Shown here: piece after piece, positions 27,662-36,519 of the stretch
Position numbering within the stretch: position 1 is the stretch's first letter
Layout of the letters: each line of letters opens with the position of its first letter
Assembly: GCF_040655075.1 (NCBI RefSeq)
Contig: NZ_JBFAJC010000016.1
Location: 1 to 64,000 of the forward strand
DNA length: 64,000 nucleotides
Direction of reading: 5' to 3'
DNA from: Actinoallomurus sp040655075
GTDB taxonomy: Bacteria > Actinomycetota > Actinomycetes > Streptosporangiales > Streptosporangiaceae
The notes under the pieces: generated by a model
Databases searched by the model: none
What the model saw: only the letters and a program-made list of their open reading frames with translations
What the model was told of the DNA's origin: nothing
Made by a program: the position numbers and the translations under genes

Positions 27662-27916
27662 TCATCCGCCCGCGAACGGGGGCAGGACCTCGACCGTGCC
27701 GCCGTCCGGCAGCGCGATGCCGGCGGGGTCCCTCGTGCCGGCCGGAGCCCCGTCCACCAGGAAGGAACTGCGGGCGAGCACCCGTTCGAAGTCCGCTCCC
27801 CGCCCGGCCGAGGCGGCCGCCAGCGCCTCCGCCAGAGTGGCGGCGTCATAGGGCTCCTCCGCGGTCCCCGCCGCCGCGCGAGCGGCGGCCCAGTACCTGA
27901 TCAGGCCCTTCGCCAT
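27662..27916 (-). CDS. moaD: MoaD/ThiS-family sulfur carrier protein
   Basis: 84 residues ending VEVLPPFAGG. The C-terminal Gly-Gly is the site adenylated and thiocarboxylated in ubiquitin-like sulfur carriers, and the beta-grasp pattern (FLVDGAPAG, LPDGGTVEVLPP) fits MoaD, the small subunit of molybdopterin synthase. Divergent from glnR, sharing a 137-nt spacer. No other moa gene is in the window. Confidence 0.88.
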   Translation of the reverse strand: MAKGLIRYWAAARAAAGTAEEPYDAATLAEALAAASAGRGADFERVLARSSFLVDGAPAGTRDPAGIALPDGGTVEVLPPFAGG

Positions 27917-28053
27917 GTTCTGTCTCCCGTGGTCTACACCACTCCGGTAGTGAGCTCTTTCCTTCTGTCCGATATCCTCGCCTACTAGGGATCCGGGCAG
28001 CGTCGCCCTCGGGTCCTCGACGTCTTTTTGGGGCCGCCAGATCGGGAGGCCGT

Positions 28054-28764
28054 ATGAGTAGCCTGTTGTTGCTGACCAACGTGCTCGAACCCTCTGACGA
28101 GGTCCTGCCCGCCCTGGGCCTGCTTCTGCACTCCGTTCGCGTCGCGCCGGCGGAGGGTTCGGCCCTCATCGACGCGCCTCCGTGCGACCTGGTGCTCGTG
28201 GATGCGCGCCGGGACCTCGCCCAGGCCAAGAGTCTCTGCCGCCTCCTGCGCACCACCGGTCTCGACGCTCCGCTGATCGCGATCGTCACCGAAGGCGGAC
28301 TCGCCGCGCTCACTCCGGAATGGGGGCTGGACGACGTCTTCCTCCAGACCGCCGGACCGGCCGAGGTCGAGGCGCGGATCCGGCTGGCGCTGGGAAGGGT
28401 GGCCGCCGCCGAGCCCGAGGACGTGCCCGGGGAGATCCGCAGTGGTGAACTGACGATCGACGAGGCGACGTACACCGCGCGGCTGCGCGGGCGCGTGCTG
28501 GATCTGACGTTCAAGGAGTTCGAGCTGCTCAAGTACCTCGCGCAGCACCCCGGCCGGGTCTTCACCCGCGCCCAGCTGCTGCAGGAGGTCTGGGGCTACG
28601 ACTACTTCGGCGGCACCCGGACCGTGGACGTCCACGTCCGGCGCCTGCGGGCCAAGCTCGGCGCCGAGTACGAGTCGCTCATCGGAACGGTGCGAAACGT
28701 CGGATACCGCTTCGTCGCCGACCACCGGCCGCCCACCGAGGAAGAGGTGCCGGCCCACCACTGA
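28054..28764 (+). CDS. glnR: GlnR-like OmpR-family transcriptional regulator
   Basis: 236 residues: a degenerate receiver (~1-115) retaining one Asp in LVLVDAR but lacking the usual acidic cluster, and a winged-helix DNA-binding domain (~130-230: LTFKEFELLKYLAQHPGRVF, TVDVHVRRLRAKLG, VGYRF). GlnR, the actinomycete nitrogen-assimilation regulator, has such an atypical receiver. The neighbourhood (mshD and pstSCAB-pit downstream) matches the Streptomyces glnR region, which supports the name. A GC-rich hairpin at about 28770-28786 follows. Confidence 0.85.
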   Translation: MSSLLLLTNVLEPSDEVLPALGLLLHSVRVAPAEGSALIDAPPCDLVLVDARRDLAQAKSLCRLLRTTGLDAPLIAIVTEGGLAALTPEWGLDDVFLQTAGPAEVEARIRLALGRVAAAEPEDVPGEIRSGELTIDEATYTARLRGRVLDLTFKEFELLKYLAQHPGRVFTRAQLLQEVWGYDYFGGTRTVDVHVRRLRAKLGAEYESLIGTVRNVGYRFVADHRPPTEEEVPAHH

Positions 28765-28806
28765 GCCCGGCCCGGCGGCCGGGCCAGGCCCGGTTCTTCA
28801 CGCCTC

Positions 28807-29541
28807 TCAGCGGGAGCCATAAGGGCCGTACGGGAAGCCGCCCTGCGGGTCCTCGGGCGAGGCGTGCCGCGGCTGACCGTTCGCGGGCGGGTCGTCGTAC
28901 GACCCGCCGCCGTAGGCGTCATAGGCGTCGGATGATCCGTACGAGTCGCGCGCGGAGCCGTACCGGTCCTGAGACGAGCCGTACGGGTCCGCCGCGAACC
29001 AGGAGGAGCCCCCGCCGAACGGATCGGCGGCCGGGCCGTAGTCGGGCTGAGAGGGCCGCTCCTGCGGGCGTCGCTGGGCGGGGACGTACGGCTCCCAGTC
29101 CGAGACGCCGGACGAGCCCGACCGGGGCGACGCGTACGGCTCACGCGCGGGGGCGCTGTACGGCTCACGCGCGGGCGAACCGTACGGGTCGCGCGTGCCG
29201 TACGGGTCACGCGGCTCGGCGTACTGCTCGCGCGGCTCGGCGTACGTCTTCTCGGGGGCGAATCCGTAAGGGTCGCGTGCGGGCTCACCGTAGCCGTGGC
29301 GGTCGCGGGCCGCCTCCGCGTACGAGGAGCCGTACGGGTCGTAGGCCGGTCGGTGCGACGGCGCGGGCTCGAGTTCGAAATCGTCGTCCTCGTACCCGGC
29401 GTCGTACTCCGCGATGAGCGCCTCGTCCGGGCCGGCGAGCGCCCAGCGGCGCCCCATCATCGCGAGCACGAGAACGAAGAGCAGCACTCCGACGGGCACG
29501 GCGAGCATACCGGCCATGATCGAGAGTCCGGGATCGCCCAC
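28807..29541 (-). CDS. Single-pass membrane protein with DPYG-repeat tail
   Basis: 244 residues. An N-terminal helix (MLAVPVGVLLFVLVLAMMG) is followed by an acidic stretch and a long disordered tail rich in Tyr, Pro, Gly, with about ten DPYG or EPYx repeats. No enzymatic domain is seen. The topology predicts a short outside end and a large cytoplasmic disordered tail. It ends convergently with glnR. The function is unknown. Confidence 0.75.
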   Translation of the reverse strand: MGDPGLSIMAGMLAVPVGVLLFVLVLAMMGRRWALAGPDEALIAEYDAGYEDDDFELEPAPSHRPAYDPYGSSYAEAARDRHGYGEPARDPYGFAPEKTYAEPREQYAEPRDPYGTRDPYGSPAREPYSAPAREPYASPRSGSSGVSDWEPYVPAQRRPQERPSQPDYGPAADPFGGGSSWFAADPYGSSQDRYGSARDSYGSSDAYDAYGGGSYDDPPANGQPRHASPEDPQGGFPYGPYGSR

Positions 29542-29709
29542 GACGACCGCCTTCCGCGCAGGTGAGGGCCCGATCGTATGGCACCGTCACCCCCGAATGG
29601 AACGGGTCCGGACACATCTCCTGACATCGATGGTCAGACGGCGAGAGGGTGACAACAATGCGCATTCGATCAGTAACTCTAAGTTTGCCGCCGGATGTAT
29701 CGTGGTCGC

Positions 29710-29961
29710 GTGAAGTTGTCCGAGTGGGCGAAACGTGCTGGTGTGCACTACCAGACCGCTTGGGAGTGGACGCGGGACGGCAAGATGCCGGTTCCGCTGA
29801 TCAAGACACCCTCGGGCTCATGGCTGGTGCTGGAGCCAGAGCCGACAGCCGTTGGCCGTGTGGTGGCGTTCTGCCGCGTCTCGTCGGCTGATCAGAAATC
29901 GGATCTTGACCGGCAGGTGGCCCGTGCCGTGGCTGCGGCGACCGGTGAGGTCGCCGGATGA
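29710..29961 (+). pseudogene. tnpA: Truncated IS607-family serine recombinase (tnpA remnant)
   Basis: 83 residues from the GTG at 29710. It has the MerR-like helix-turn-helix (KLSEWAKRAGVHYQTAWEW) and the first part of the resolvase domain (VAFCRVSSADQKSDLDRQ, with the catalytic Ser), then stops at GEVAG. Full-length IS607 TnpA is about 200 residues, so the rest of the catalytic core is lost. The stop overlaps the tnpB start by 4 nt. The element cannot move with its own enzyme. The 29542-29709 spacer holds its left flank, with no other gene. Confidence 0.8.
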
Positions 29962-31412
29962 AGAAGTTCGAGCCGCGTCCTGGTCGTCTAGTGCAGGCTT
30001 TTCGTTTTGCACTGGACCCGAACCTCACGCAGGAGCGGGCGCTCAGGTCGCACTGTGGTGCGGCTCGTGCCGCCTACAACTGGGCGGTGTCGTGGGTGAG
30101 TGCTTCGTGGTGGCAACGGAAGGCGGAGGAGTCCTACGGCATCGGCGAAGATCAGCTGACCGAGTGGCGGCCCTACTCGCTTCCCGCGCTGCGCAAGGAG
30201 TTCAACCGCGTCAAGAAGACCGACCCGAGGTTCGCCGGGTGGTGGGCGGAGAACTCCAAGGAGGCGTACAACACCGGCCTGGCAGGCGCGGCGGCGGCGT
30301 TCGACAACTACGCCAAGTCCAAAAAGGGTGACCGCAAGGGCAAGCGCGTGGGGATGCCCCGGCGCAAGTCGAAGCACAAGGCTCGGCTGGCCTGCCGGTT
30401 CACCACCGGCACGATCCGCCTCGAGAGCGATCGCCGGCATGTGACGCTGCCCCGACTGGGCACGATCCGCACCCACGAGAACACCCGCAAACTCCAGCGC
30501 AGAATCGCGAACGGCAGCGCCCGCATCCTTTCGGCCACCGTGAGTCTGGAGCGCGGCCGGTGGCTCGTCTCCTTCCAGGTCGAAGTCGAGAAGGCTCCCG
30601 CCAAGCCGAAGCGGCCCGATGCCGCGGCCGGTGTCGACCTCGGTGTCAAGCACCTGACGGTGATCGCCGACAGCCAGGGCCACGTCCGGTTCGAGCCCAA
30701 CCCCGCCCATCTGGACGCAGCGCTCAAGAAGCTGCGCCGCCTGTCCCGGCAGGTGTCCCGCCGTCAGGGGTCGGACCGGCGCACCGGAAGCAAGCCGTCG
30801 AAGCGGTGGCTCAAGGCCGACGCGCAGCGCAACCGAGTCCACCACCGGGTGGCGAACCTGCGCATGGATGCCCTGCACAAGCTCACCACCTCCCTCGCCG
30901 CCGAGTGCGGGCATGTGGTGGTGGAAGACCTCAACGTCGCCGGAATGCTGCGCAACCGGCGCCTCGCCCGGAAGATCGCTGACGCCGGATTCGGAGAGAT
31001 TCGGCGTCAGCTCACCTACAAGACCAGATGGAACGGCGGCACGCTGCAGGTGGCCAACCGCTGGTACCCCTCCTCCAAGACCTGCTCGAACTGCGGCACA
31101 GTGAAAACCAAGCTGCCGCTGCACGTCCGAGTGTTCGACTGCGACCAATGCCCGCTCGTGATGGATCGGGACGAGAACGCAGCCCGAAACCTCGCCGCCC
31201 TCGCAGCGGCTTACCGCACCACCGGTACCGGAGTGGCCGGAGACCGGGACGCGCAAGCGTCGAACGACCGTGGAGCCGACCACAAGACCCGCACCACCAC
31301 CCGCAGCCGCAAGGCCACGGATGGGCGGGCAGGTGGCGCAACCCTGCCGCACCAGCGACAGAAGGAAGCGGTACATCGTCATCAGGACACCAAAGCCCTC
31401 ACGCCTTGGTGA
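29958..31412 (+). CDS. tnpB: IS607-type TnpB RNA-guided nuclease
   Basis: 484 residues, apparently intact. RuvC-I Asp in GVDLGVKHLTVIA (~225), RuvC-II Glu in VVVEDLNVAGML (~320) and RuvC-III Asp in MDRDENAARNL (~405) are all present, as is the zinc ribbon CSNCG...CDQC (~378-398). TnpB proteins cut DNA guided by an omega RNA from the element's right end and help retain the transposon. The 50-residue tail after RuvC-III probably overlaps the omega RNA region. It lies ~80 nt upstream of mshD. Confidence 0.93.
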   Translation: MKKFEPRPGRLVQAFRFALDPNLTQERALRSHCGAARAAYNWAVSWVSASWWQRKAEESYGIGEDQLTEWRPYSLPALRKEFNRVKKTDPRFAGWWAENSKEAYNTGLAGAAAAFDNYAKSKKGDRKGKRVGMPRRKSKHKARLACRFTTGTIRLESDRRHVTLPRLGTIRTHENTRKLQRRIANGSARILSATVSLERGRWLVSFQVEVEKAPAKPKRPDAAAGVDLGVKHLTVIADSQGHVRFEPNPAHLDAALKKLRRLSRQVSRRQGSDRRTGSKPSKRWLKADAQRNRVHHRVANLRMDALHKLTTSLAAECGHVVVEDLNVAGMLRNRRLARKIADAGFGEIRRQLTYKTRWNGGTLQVANRWYPSSKTCSNCGTVKTKLPLHVRVFDCDQCPLVMDRDENAARNLAALAAAYRTTGTGVAGDRDAQASNDRGADHKTRTTTRSRKATDGRAGGATLPHQRQKEAVHRHQDTKALTPW

Positions 31413-31460
31413 CACCGTTACGAACCTTCCCGGCCGAAAGGCCGGGATTGCTGAGACTCA
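31240..31460 (+). ncRNA. Candidate omega RNA / right end of the TnpB element
   Basis: The end of tnpB and the bases after it contain a perfect 7-bp hairpin with a GAAA loop (cccggccgaaaggccggg, 31429-31446). This position and shape match the 3' scaffold of omega RNAs overlapping tnpB ends. The bases after the hairpin would act as guide and read into the mshD leader. Limits are approximate. Confidence 0.35.
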
Positions 31461-31493
31461 CCGAAGGTCTCGGCAACGGTTACGCTGCCCATC

Positions 31494-32387
31494 GTGGACG
31501 TGATCGCACGGGAACTGCTGACGGATGACGAGGTCAGGGCCGCGCTGGCGGTCGTGGAGGCGGCGGCCGAGGCCGACGGCGTACGGCCGCTCGGCGAGAG
31601 TTCGCTGTTGCGGCTGCGCGACGGCGGCGGCGCGGTGCTCGCCCGCGACGGCGAGGAACTGGCCGGGGTCGGCGTCCTCGACGGCGACGCCGCCGAGTTC
31701 GTGGTCCACCCAGCCTTCCGGCGACGAGGGCACGGCCGCGCGCTGGCCACCGCGTTGCTCGAGCGGGCCGCGTCGCTGCGGGTCTGGGCGCACGGGGAGC
31801 TGCCGGGTGCGGTGGCGCTGGCCGGATCGCTCGGTTTCGTACGGTTCCGGGCGCTGTGGAAGATGCGGCGGCCTCTCGACACGCCGCTGCCGGAGGTGAC
31901 GTGGCCGGATGGGGTGCGGCTGCGCACGTTCGACGTGGGCGCGGACGAGGACGCGTGGGTCCGGGTCAACGCGCGGGCGTTCGCGGACCATCCCGAGCAG
32001 GGCGCGTGGACCCGCGCGGATCTGGAGCGGCGCGAGCTCGAGCCGTGGTTCTCCCCGGAGGGGTTCTTCCTCGCGGAACGAGCCGGCGAGCTGATCGGCT
32101 TCCACTGGACCAAGGTCCACGAGGGAGGGGTCGGCGAGGTCTACGTCGTCGGCGTCGACCCGGCGGCGCAGGGACTCGGGCTGGGCCGGGCACTGACCCT
32201 TGCGGGCCTGCACCACCTGAAGGCGCTGGGCCTGCCGACGGTCATGCTCTACGCCGACGAGTCGAATACACCCGCGACGAGGCTCTATGAGAGGCTCGGG
32301 TTCGAGCACTTCGCCACCGACGCGATGTACCGCGCCCCGGCCTCCTCGCCCCGCACCAGCGCGGCCACGGACGGCGATCGGTTCTGA
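31494..32387 (+). CDS. mshD: Mycothiol synthase
   Basis: 297 residues with two GNAT folds: ~1-135 (EFVVHPAFRRRGHGRALATALL) and ~140-290 (EVYVVGVDPAAQGLGLGRALT, MLYADESNTPATRLYERLGF). MshD acetylates Cys-GlcN-Ins with acetyl-CoA in the last step of mycothiol synthesis. Length and both motifs fit. GTG start. The TnpB element inserted just upstream may have displaced the native promoter. Confidence 0.94.
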   Translation: MDVIARELLTDDEVRAALAVVEAAAEADGVRPLGESSLLRLRDGGGAVLARDGEELAGVGVLDGDAAEFVVHPAFRRRGHGRALATALLERAASLRVWAHGELPGAVALAGSLGFVRFRALWKMRRPLDTPLPEVTWPDGVRLRTFDVGADEDAWVRVNARAFADHPEQGAWTRADLERRELEPWFSPEGFFLAERAGELIGFHWTKVHEGGVGEVYVVGVDPAAQGLGLGRALTLAGLHHLKALGLPTVMLYADESNTPATRLYERLGFEHFATDAMYRAPASSPRTSAATDGDRF

Positions 32388-32461
32388 CGGGGCCGCATCC
32401 AGGCGTGTTAACCATACGGATGCCATTAGGAACCCCTCCTTTTGTGAGAAATCACTGCCGC

Positions 32462-32483
32462 GTTCACCTTCCGTTCATCCGGA
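32462..32483 (+). promoter_or_regulatory. PHO box upstream of pstS
   Basis: Two 11-bp direct repeats, gttcaccttcc and gttcatccgga, match the actinomycete PhoP-binding unit GTTCACC. A -10-like tagcgt lies at 32511-32516. The site is ~105 nt upstream of the pstS GTG and implies PhoP activation of the operon under phosphate limitation. Confidence 0.8.
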
Positions 32484-32587
32484 TCGGAGTGAGTGGTCAT
32501 CTCTCCTCCTTAGCGTCGGGCATCGACGGTGCCCCCCGACTGGGACAGTTCGGGGCCCCGCCCGACTAAACCTTGAGGAGAACTTCG

Positions 32588-33688
32588 GTGATCAACAGCA
32601 CACGGCTGGCCGCCCTTGGCGGAGTGGCCCTTGCGGGTGCGCTCGCGCTGACCGCGTGCGGTACGGATAACAACGGCGGCAAGAGCAGTACCGGTGGCGG
32701 CACGGCCGCGAGCGGCGACTGCGTGAAGACCACGGTCAACGCCGCCGGGTCGACGGCGCAGGCGAACGCCATCAGCGAGTGGACCAAGGGCTACCAGCAG
32801 AACTGCGCCGGGGCGAACCTCAACTACAACGCCAACGGGTCGGGCGCCGGCATCCAGGCGTTCACGCAGGGCCAGGTGGCCTTCGCGGGTTCCGACTCGG
32901 CGCTGAAGCCCGAGGAGCACGGCCCGGCCGACGCGCGCTGCAAGACCGGCAAGGCCCTTGACCTGCCGATGGTCGTCGGGCCGATCGCGGTCGTCTACAA
33001 CCTGAAGGGCGTCGACGGCCTGCAGCTGTCGCCGACCACCCTCGCGAGCATCTTCGCCGGCAAGATCAAGACGTGGGACGACGCCGCGATCAAGAAGGAC
33101 AACCCGCAGGCGAAGCTCCCGAGCACCCCGATCAAGACGGTGCACCGCGCCGACGACTCCGGCACGACGGACAACTTCACCAAGTTCCTGACCGCCACCG
33201 CTCCGGACATCTGGAAGTTCGCGGGCGGCAAGAAGTGGACCGCCCCCGGCGGCCAGGGCGCGACCAAGTCCGACGGCGTCTCCACGGTCGTGAAGCAGAC
33301 CGACGGCGCGATCGCCTACGCGGAGCTGTCCTACGCGACCAACGGCAAGCTCCAGAGCGCGAAGATCGCCAACGGGTCGGGCCAGTTCGTCGAGGCCTCC
33401 TCCGACACCGCCTCCAAGGGTGCGGGGGGTGCCACGATCGCGGGCACCGGCAACGACCTTGCCCTCAAGATCGACTACAAGACCAAGGACGGTTACCCGA
33501 TCGTCCTGGTCACCTACGAGGTCGTCTGCGAGAAGGGCCTTCCCGACCAGCAGGCGAAGTTCGTCAAGTCGTACCTGACCTACACCTCCAGCCAGCAGGG
33601 CCAGTCGGTGCTGAGCGGTCTCGGCTACGCGCCGCTGCCCGACTCGATCCTGACCAAGGTCCAGGCCACCGTGAAGGGCCTGTCCTGA
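32588..33688 (+). CDS. pstS: Phosphate ABC transporter substrate-binding lipoprotein PstS
   Basis: 366 residues from the GTG at 32588, chosen because gaggag lies 7 nt upstream. A lipoprotein signal ends at LTAC (lipobox). Phosphate-binding motifs AAGSTAQ, NANGSGAGIQAF, FAGSD, DDSGTTDNFTKFL are present. It captures phosphate outside the membrane for PstCAB. First gene of the operon behind a PHO box. Confidence 0.95.
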   Translation: MINSTRLAALGGVALAGALALTACGTDNNGGKSSTGGGTAASGDCVKTTVNAAGSTAQANAISEWTKGYQQNCAGANLNYNANGSGAGIQAFTQGQVAFAGSDSALKPEEHGPADARCKTGKALDLPMVVGPIAVVYNLKGVDGLQLSPTTLASIFAGKIKTWDDAAIKKDNPQAKLPSTPIKTVHRADDSGTTDNFTKFLTATAPDIWKFAGGKKWTAPGGQGATKSDGVSTVVKQTDGAIAYAELSYATNGKLQSAKIANGSGQFVEASSDTASKGAGGATIAGTGNDLALKIDYKTKDGYPIVLVTYEVVCEKGLPDQQAKFVKSYLTYTSSQQGQSVLSGLGYAPLPDSILTKVQATVKGLS

Positions 33689-33798
33689 CCGATCAGAGTG
33701 CCGAGCCGGTGCGGGTCACCCGTACCGGCTCGGCCGCATGTACGTAGTGAAGAGATGTCTATGAACGACAGGGTGAGTCGGTGGGCACGGGAGGTCGA

Positions 33799-34776
33799 AT
33801 GACCAGCGAGACCCTCGAACAGGGCGCGACGGGCGCTCTGGGCGGCAGAGCCCGCAAGATGAGTACCGGGCGCATGGGAGACCGGCTGTTCGGTCTGTCC
33901 GCCAAGGGCTCCGGGATCCTGCTCCTCGCCGTCATGGCGGCGATCGCGGCGTTCCTGATCGTGAAGGCCCTGCCCGCCTTGCAAGCGGACAAGGCCAACT
34001 TCCTGACCTCGCAGGAGTGGAACCCCGATGCCGCGCAATCGCGCTTCGGCATCGCGCAGCTGACCTTCGGGACCGTCCTGTCGTCCGTGCTCGCCCTGAT
34101 CATCGCCACGCCGATCGCGATCGGCATCGCGCTGTTCATCGCCTTCTACGCGCCGCGCAGACTGGCCGACGGGCTCGGCTACGTCGTCGACCTGCTCGCC
34201 GCGGTGCCCAGCATCGTGTACGGCCTGTGGGGCCTGCAGTTCTTCGTGCCGAAGATGAACACCGTCGCGACCTTCCTCCACGACCACGCGAGCTGGATCC
34301 CGCTGTTCGGCGGTGACTCCGTCGGCGGGCGGTGCATGCTGACCGCCGGAATCGTGCTGGCGATCATGATCCTGCCGATCATCTCCTCGATCACCCGTGA
34401 GGTCTTCCTGCAGGTGCCCCGGGCCAACGTCGAGGCCGCCCTCGCACTCGGTGCGACGCGCTGGGAGGTGATCCGGCTGGCCGTCCTGCCGTTCGGCCGC
34501 TCCGGCATGATCAGCGCCTCGATGCTCGGGCTCGGCCGTGCGCTCGGCGAGACGATCGCGGTCGCGCTGGTGCTCGGCTCGGCGGCGGGCATCAGCCTGC
34601 ACCTGCTGAAGCCGGGGGGTAACACCTTCGCCGCCAACATCGCCAACACGTTCGCGATGGCCGGGAAGACCGGGCAGAGCGCGCTGATCGCCTCCGGCCT
34701 GGTGCTCTTCGTGATCACCCTCATCGTGAACATGGCCGCCCGGGCGGTCATCGCCCGCCGGAAGGAGTTCGTGTGA
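33799..34776 (+). CDS. pstC: Phosphate ABC transporter permease PstC
   Basis: 325 residues from the ATG with gggagg upstream (an in-frame GTG at 33781 is possible). About six membrane helices and the permease signature EAALALGATRWEVIRLAVLPFG (EAA loop) that contacts PstB. Overlaps pstA by 4 nt. Confidence 0.94.
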   Translation: MTSETLEQGATGALGGRARKMSTGRMGDRLFGLSAKGSGILLLAVMAAIAAFLIVKALPALQADKANFLTSQEWNPDAAQSRFGIAQLTFGTVLSSVLALIIATPIAIGIALFIAFYAPRRLADGLGYVVDLLAAVPSIVYGLWGLQFFVPKMNTVATFLHDHASWIPLFGGDSVGGRCMLTAGIVLAIMILPIISSITREVFLQVPRANVEAALALGATRWEVIRLAVLPFGRSGMISASMLGLGRALGETIAVALVLGSAAGISLHLLKPGGNTFAANIANTFAMAGKTGQSALIASGLVLFVITLIVNMAARAVIARRKEFV

Positions 34777-35651
34777 GCACCGTCAACCTCGCCGGCCCGT
34801 CCGGGATCCGTAAGTTCAAGGACAAGCTCGCCGTCGTCCTGGTCTGCGCCGCGTTCGCCCTCGCCGTCATCCCTCTGGTCACCGTGCTGTACACAGTGAT
34901 CAAGAACGGCCTCAAGCGGTTCGACGGAACGTTCTTCTCGCACTCGATGAACGCGATCGGCCCCCGCGACGCCGGCGGCGGCGCGTACCACGCGATCATC
35001 GGCACCATCCAGCAGGTCGGCCTGGCCAGCGTCATCGCCATCCCCATCGGCATCCTCACCGCGGTCTACCTCGTCGAGTACGGCGGTAACGGCAGACTGG
35101 CGAAGGTCGTCACCTTCTTCGTGGACGTCATGACGGGCGTGCCCTCGATCGTGTCGGGCATGTTCGTCTTCGCCTTCTGGATCCTGCTGCTCGGCTTCGA
35201 GTACATGGGCTTCGCGGGCTCGATGGCGCTGTCGGTGCTGATGATGCCGACCGTCGTCCGGGCCGCGGAGGAGATGCTCAAGCTGGTCCCGAACGACCTG
35301 CGCGAGGCCTCGTACGCGCTGGGCGTGCCGCGCTGGCGGACCATCTGCTTCGTCGTGCTGCCCACCGCGTTCACCGGCATCATCACCGGCGTGATGCTGG
35401 CCGTCGCCCGGGTCATGGGCGAGACGGCGCCCCTGTTGATGACCGTGTTCGTCACCACCGCCATCAACAACGACCCGTTCCAGGGTCCGCAGATGTCGCT
35501 CCCGCTGTTCGTCTGGGACCAGGCCCAGTTGCCGCAGCAGGTCGCCATCGACCGGGCGTGGGCCGGTGCGCTCACCCTGATCCTCTTCGTCATGGTGCTC
35601 AACCTGGCGGCGCGCCTCATCGCCCGCCTCCGCAAGCCCGTCACCCGATAG
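34773..35651 (+). CDS. pstA: Phosphate ABC transporter permease PstA
   Basis: 292 residues; GTG start overlapping the pstC stop (GTGA). Six predicted helices and the EAA loop REASYALGVPRWRTICFVVLP, then RVMGETAPLL typical of PstA. Forms the channel with PstC. Confidence 0.94.
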   Translation: MSTVNLAGPSGIRKFKDKLAVVLVCAAFALAVIPLVTVLYTVIKNGLKRFDGTFFSHSMNAIGPRDAGGGAYHAIIGTIQQVGLASVIAIPIGILTAVYLVEYGGNGRLAKVVTFFVDVMTGVPSIVSGMFVFAFWILLLGFEYMGFAGSMALSVLMMPTVVRAAEEMLKLVPNDLREASYALGVPRWRTICFVVLPTAFTGIITGVMLAVARVMGETAPLLMTVFVTTAINNDPFQGPQMSLPLFVWDQAQLPQQVAIDRAWAGALTLILFVMVLNLAARLIARLRKPVTR

Positions 35652-35664
35652 GAGTACTCCCCAC

Positions 35665-36441
35665 ATGGCCAAGCGGATCGAGGTCTCCGGGCTCAACGCC
35701 TACTACGGCAAGACCCGGGCCATCGAGGACATCTCGATGACGATCGAACCGCGCTCGGTGACCGCGTTCATCGGCCCCTCCGGGTGCGGCAAGTCGACCT
35801 TCCTGCGGACCCTCAACCGGATGCACGAGGTGATCCCGAGTGCTCGCGTCGAGGGCAAGGTACTGCTCGACGACCTGGACCTGTACGGGGCGGGCGTCGA
35901 CCCGGTCGCCGTGCGCCGGGTGATCGGCATGGTGTTCCAGCGCCCGAACCCGTTCCCCACGATGTCGATCTACGAGAACGTCGTCGCGGGCCTGAAGCTC
36001 AACGGCGTCCGCCGCAAGGGCCAACTCGACGAGGTCGTGGAGAAGTCCCTGCGCGGCGCGAACCTGTGGAACGAGGTCAAGGACCGGCTGGGCCGCCCGG
36101 GGGCGGGCCTGTCCGGTGGCCAGCAGCAGCGGCTGTGCATCGCCCGCGCCATCGCGGTCGAGCCGCAGGTGCTCCTGATGGACGAGCCGTGCTCGGCGCT
36201 GGACCCGATCTCCACGCTGGCGATCGAGGACCTCATCGCCAACCTGAAGGACCAGTACACGATCGTCATCGTCACCCACAACATGCAGCAGGCGGCGCGG
36301 GTGAGCGACCGTACGGCCTTCTTCAACCTCGCCGGGCCGGGCAAGCCGGGCCGGATGGTGGAGATCGACGAGACCAACAAGATCTTCACGAACCCGAGCG
36401 AGAAGGCCACGGAGGACTACATCACCGGTCGCTTCGGCTGA
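35665..36441 (+). CDS. pstB: Phosphate ABC transporter ATPase PstB
   Basis: 258 residues: Walker A GPSGCGKST (~34), Q-loop VFQRPNPFP, signature LSGGQQQRL, Walker B LLMDEPCSALDP, switch His in VTHNMQQA. Powers phosphate import by PstSCA. Starts 13 nt after pstA. Confidence 0.95.
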   Translation: MAKRIEVSGLNAYYGKTRAIEDISMTIEPRSVTAFIGPSGCGKSTFLRTLNRMHEVIPSARVEGKVLLDDLDLYGAGVDPVAVRRVIGMVFQRPNPFPTMSIYENVVAGLKLNGVRRKGQLDEVVEKSLRGANLWNEVKDRLGRPGAGLSGGQQQRLCIARAIAVEPQVLLMDEPCSALDPISTLAIEDLIANLKDQYTIVIVTHNMQQAARVSDRTAFFNLAGPGKPGRMVEIDETNKIFTNPSEKATEDYITGRFG

Positions 36442-36478
36442 TGGAACGGCGAGGGCGGGGCCGTCGGCTCCGCCCGCA

Positions 36479-36505
36479 GACCGGCGGCCCGTTGTGCCGC
36501 CGGTC
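36479..36505. terminator. Bidirectional terminator between pstB and pit
   Basis: Perfect 9-bp stem gaccggcgg/ccgccggtc with a 9-nt loop in the convergent spacer of the pst and pit operons. Confidence 0.7.
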
Positions 36506-36519
36506 ACCCCTTTCCGGAG

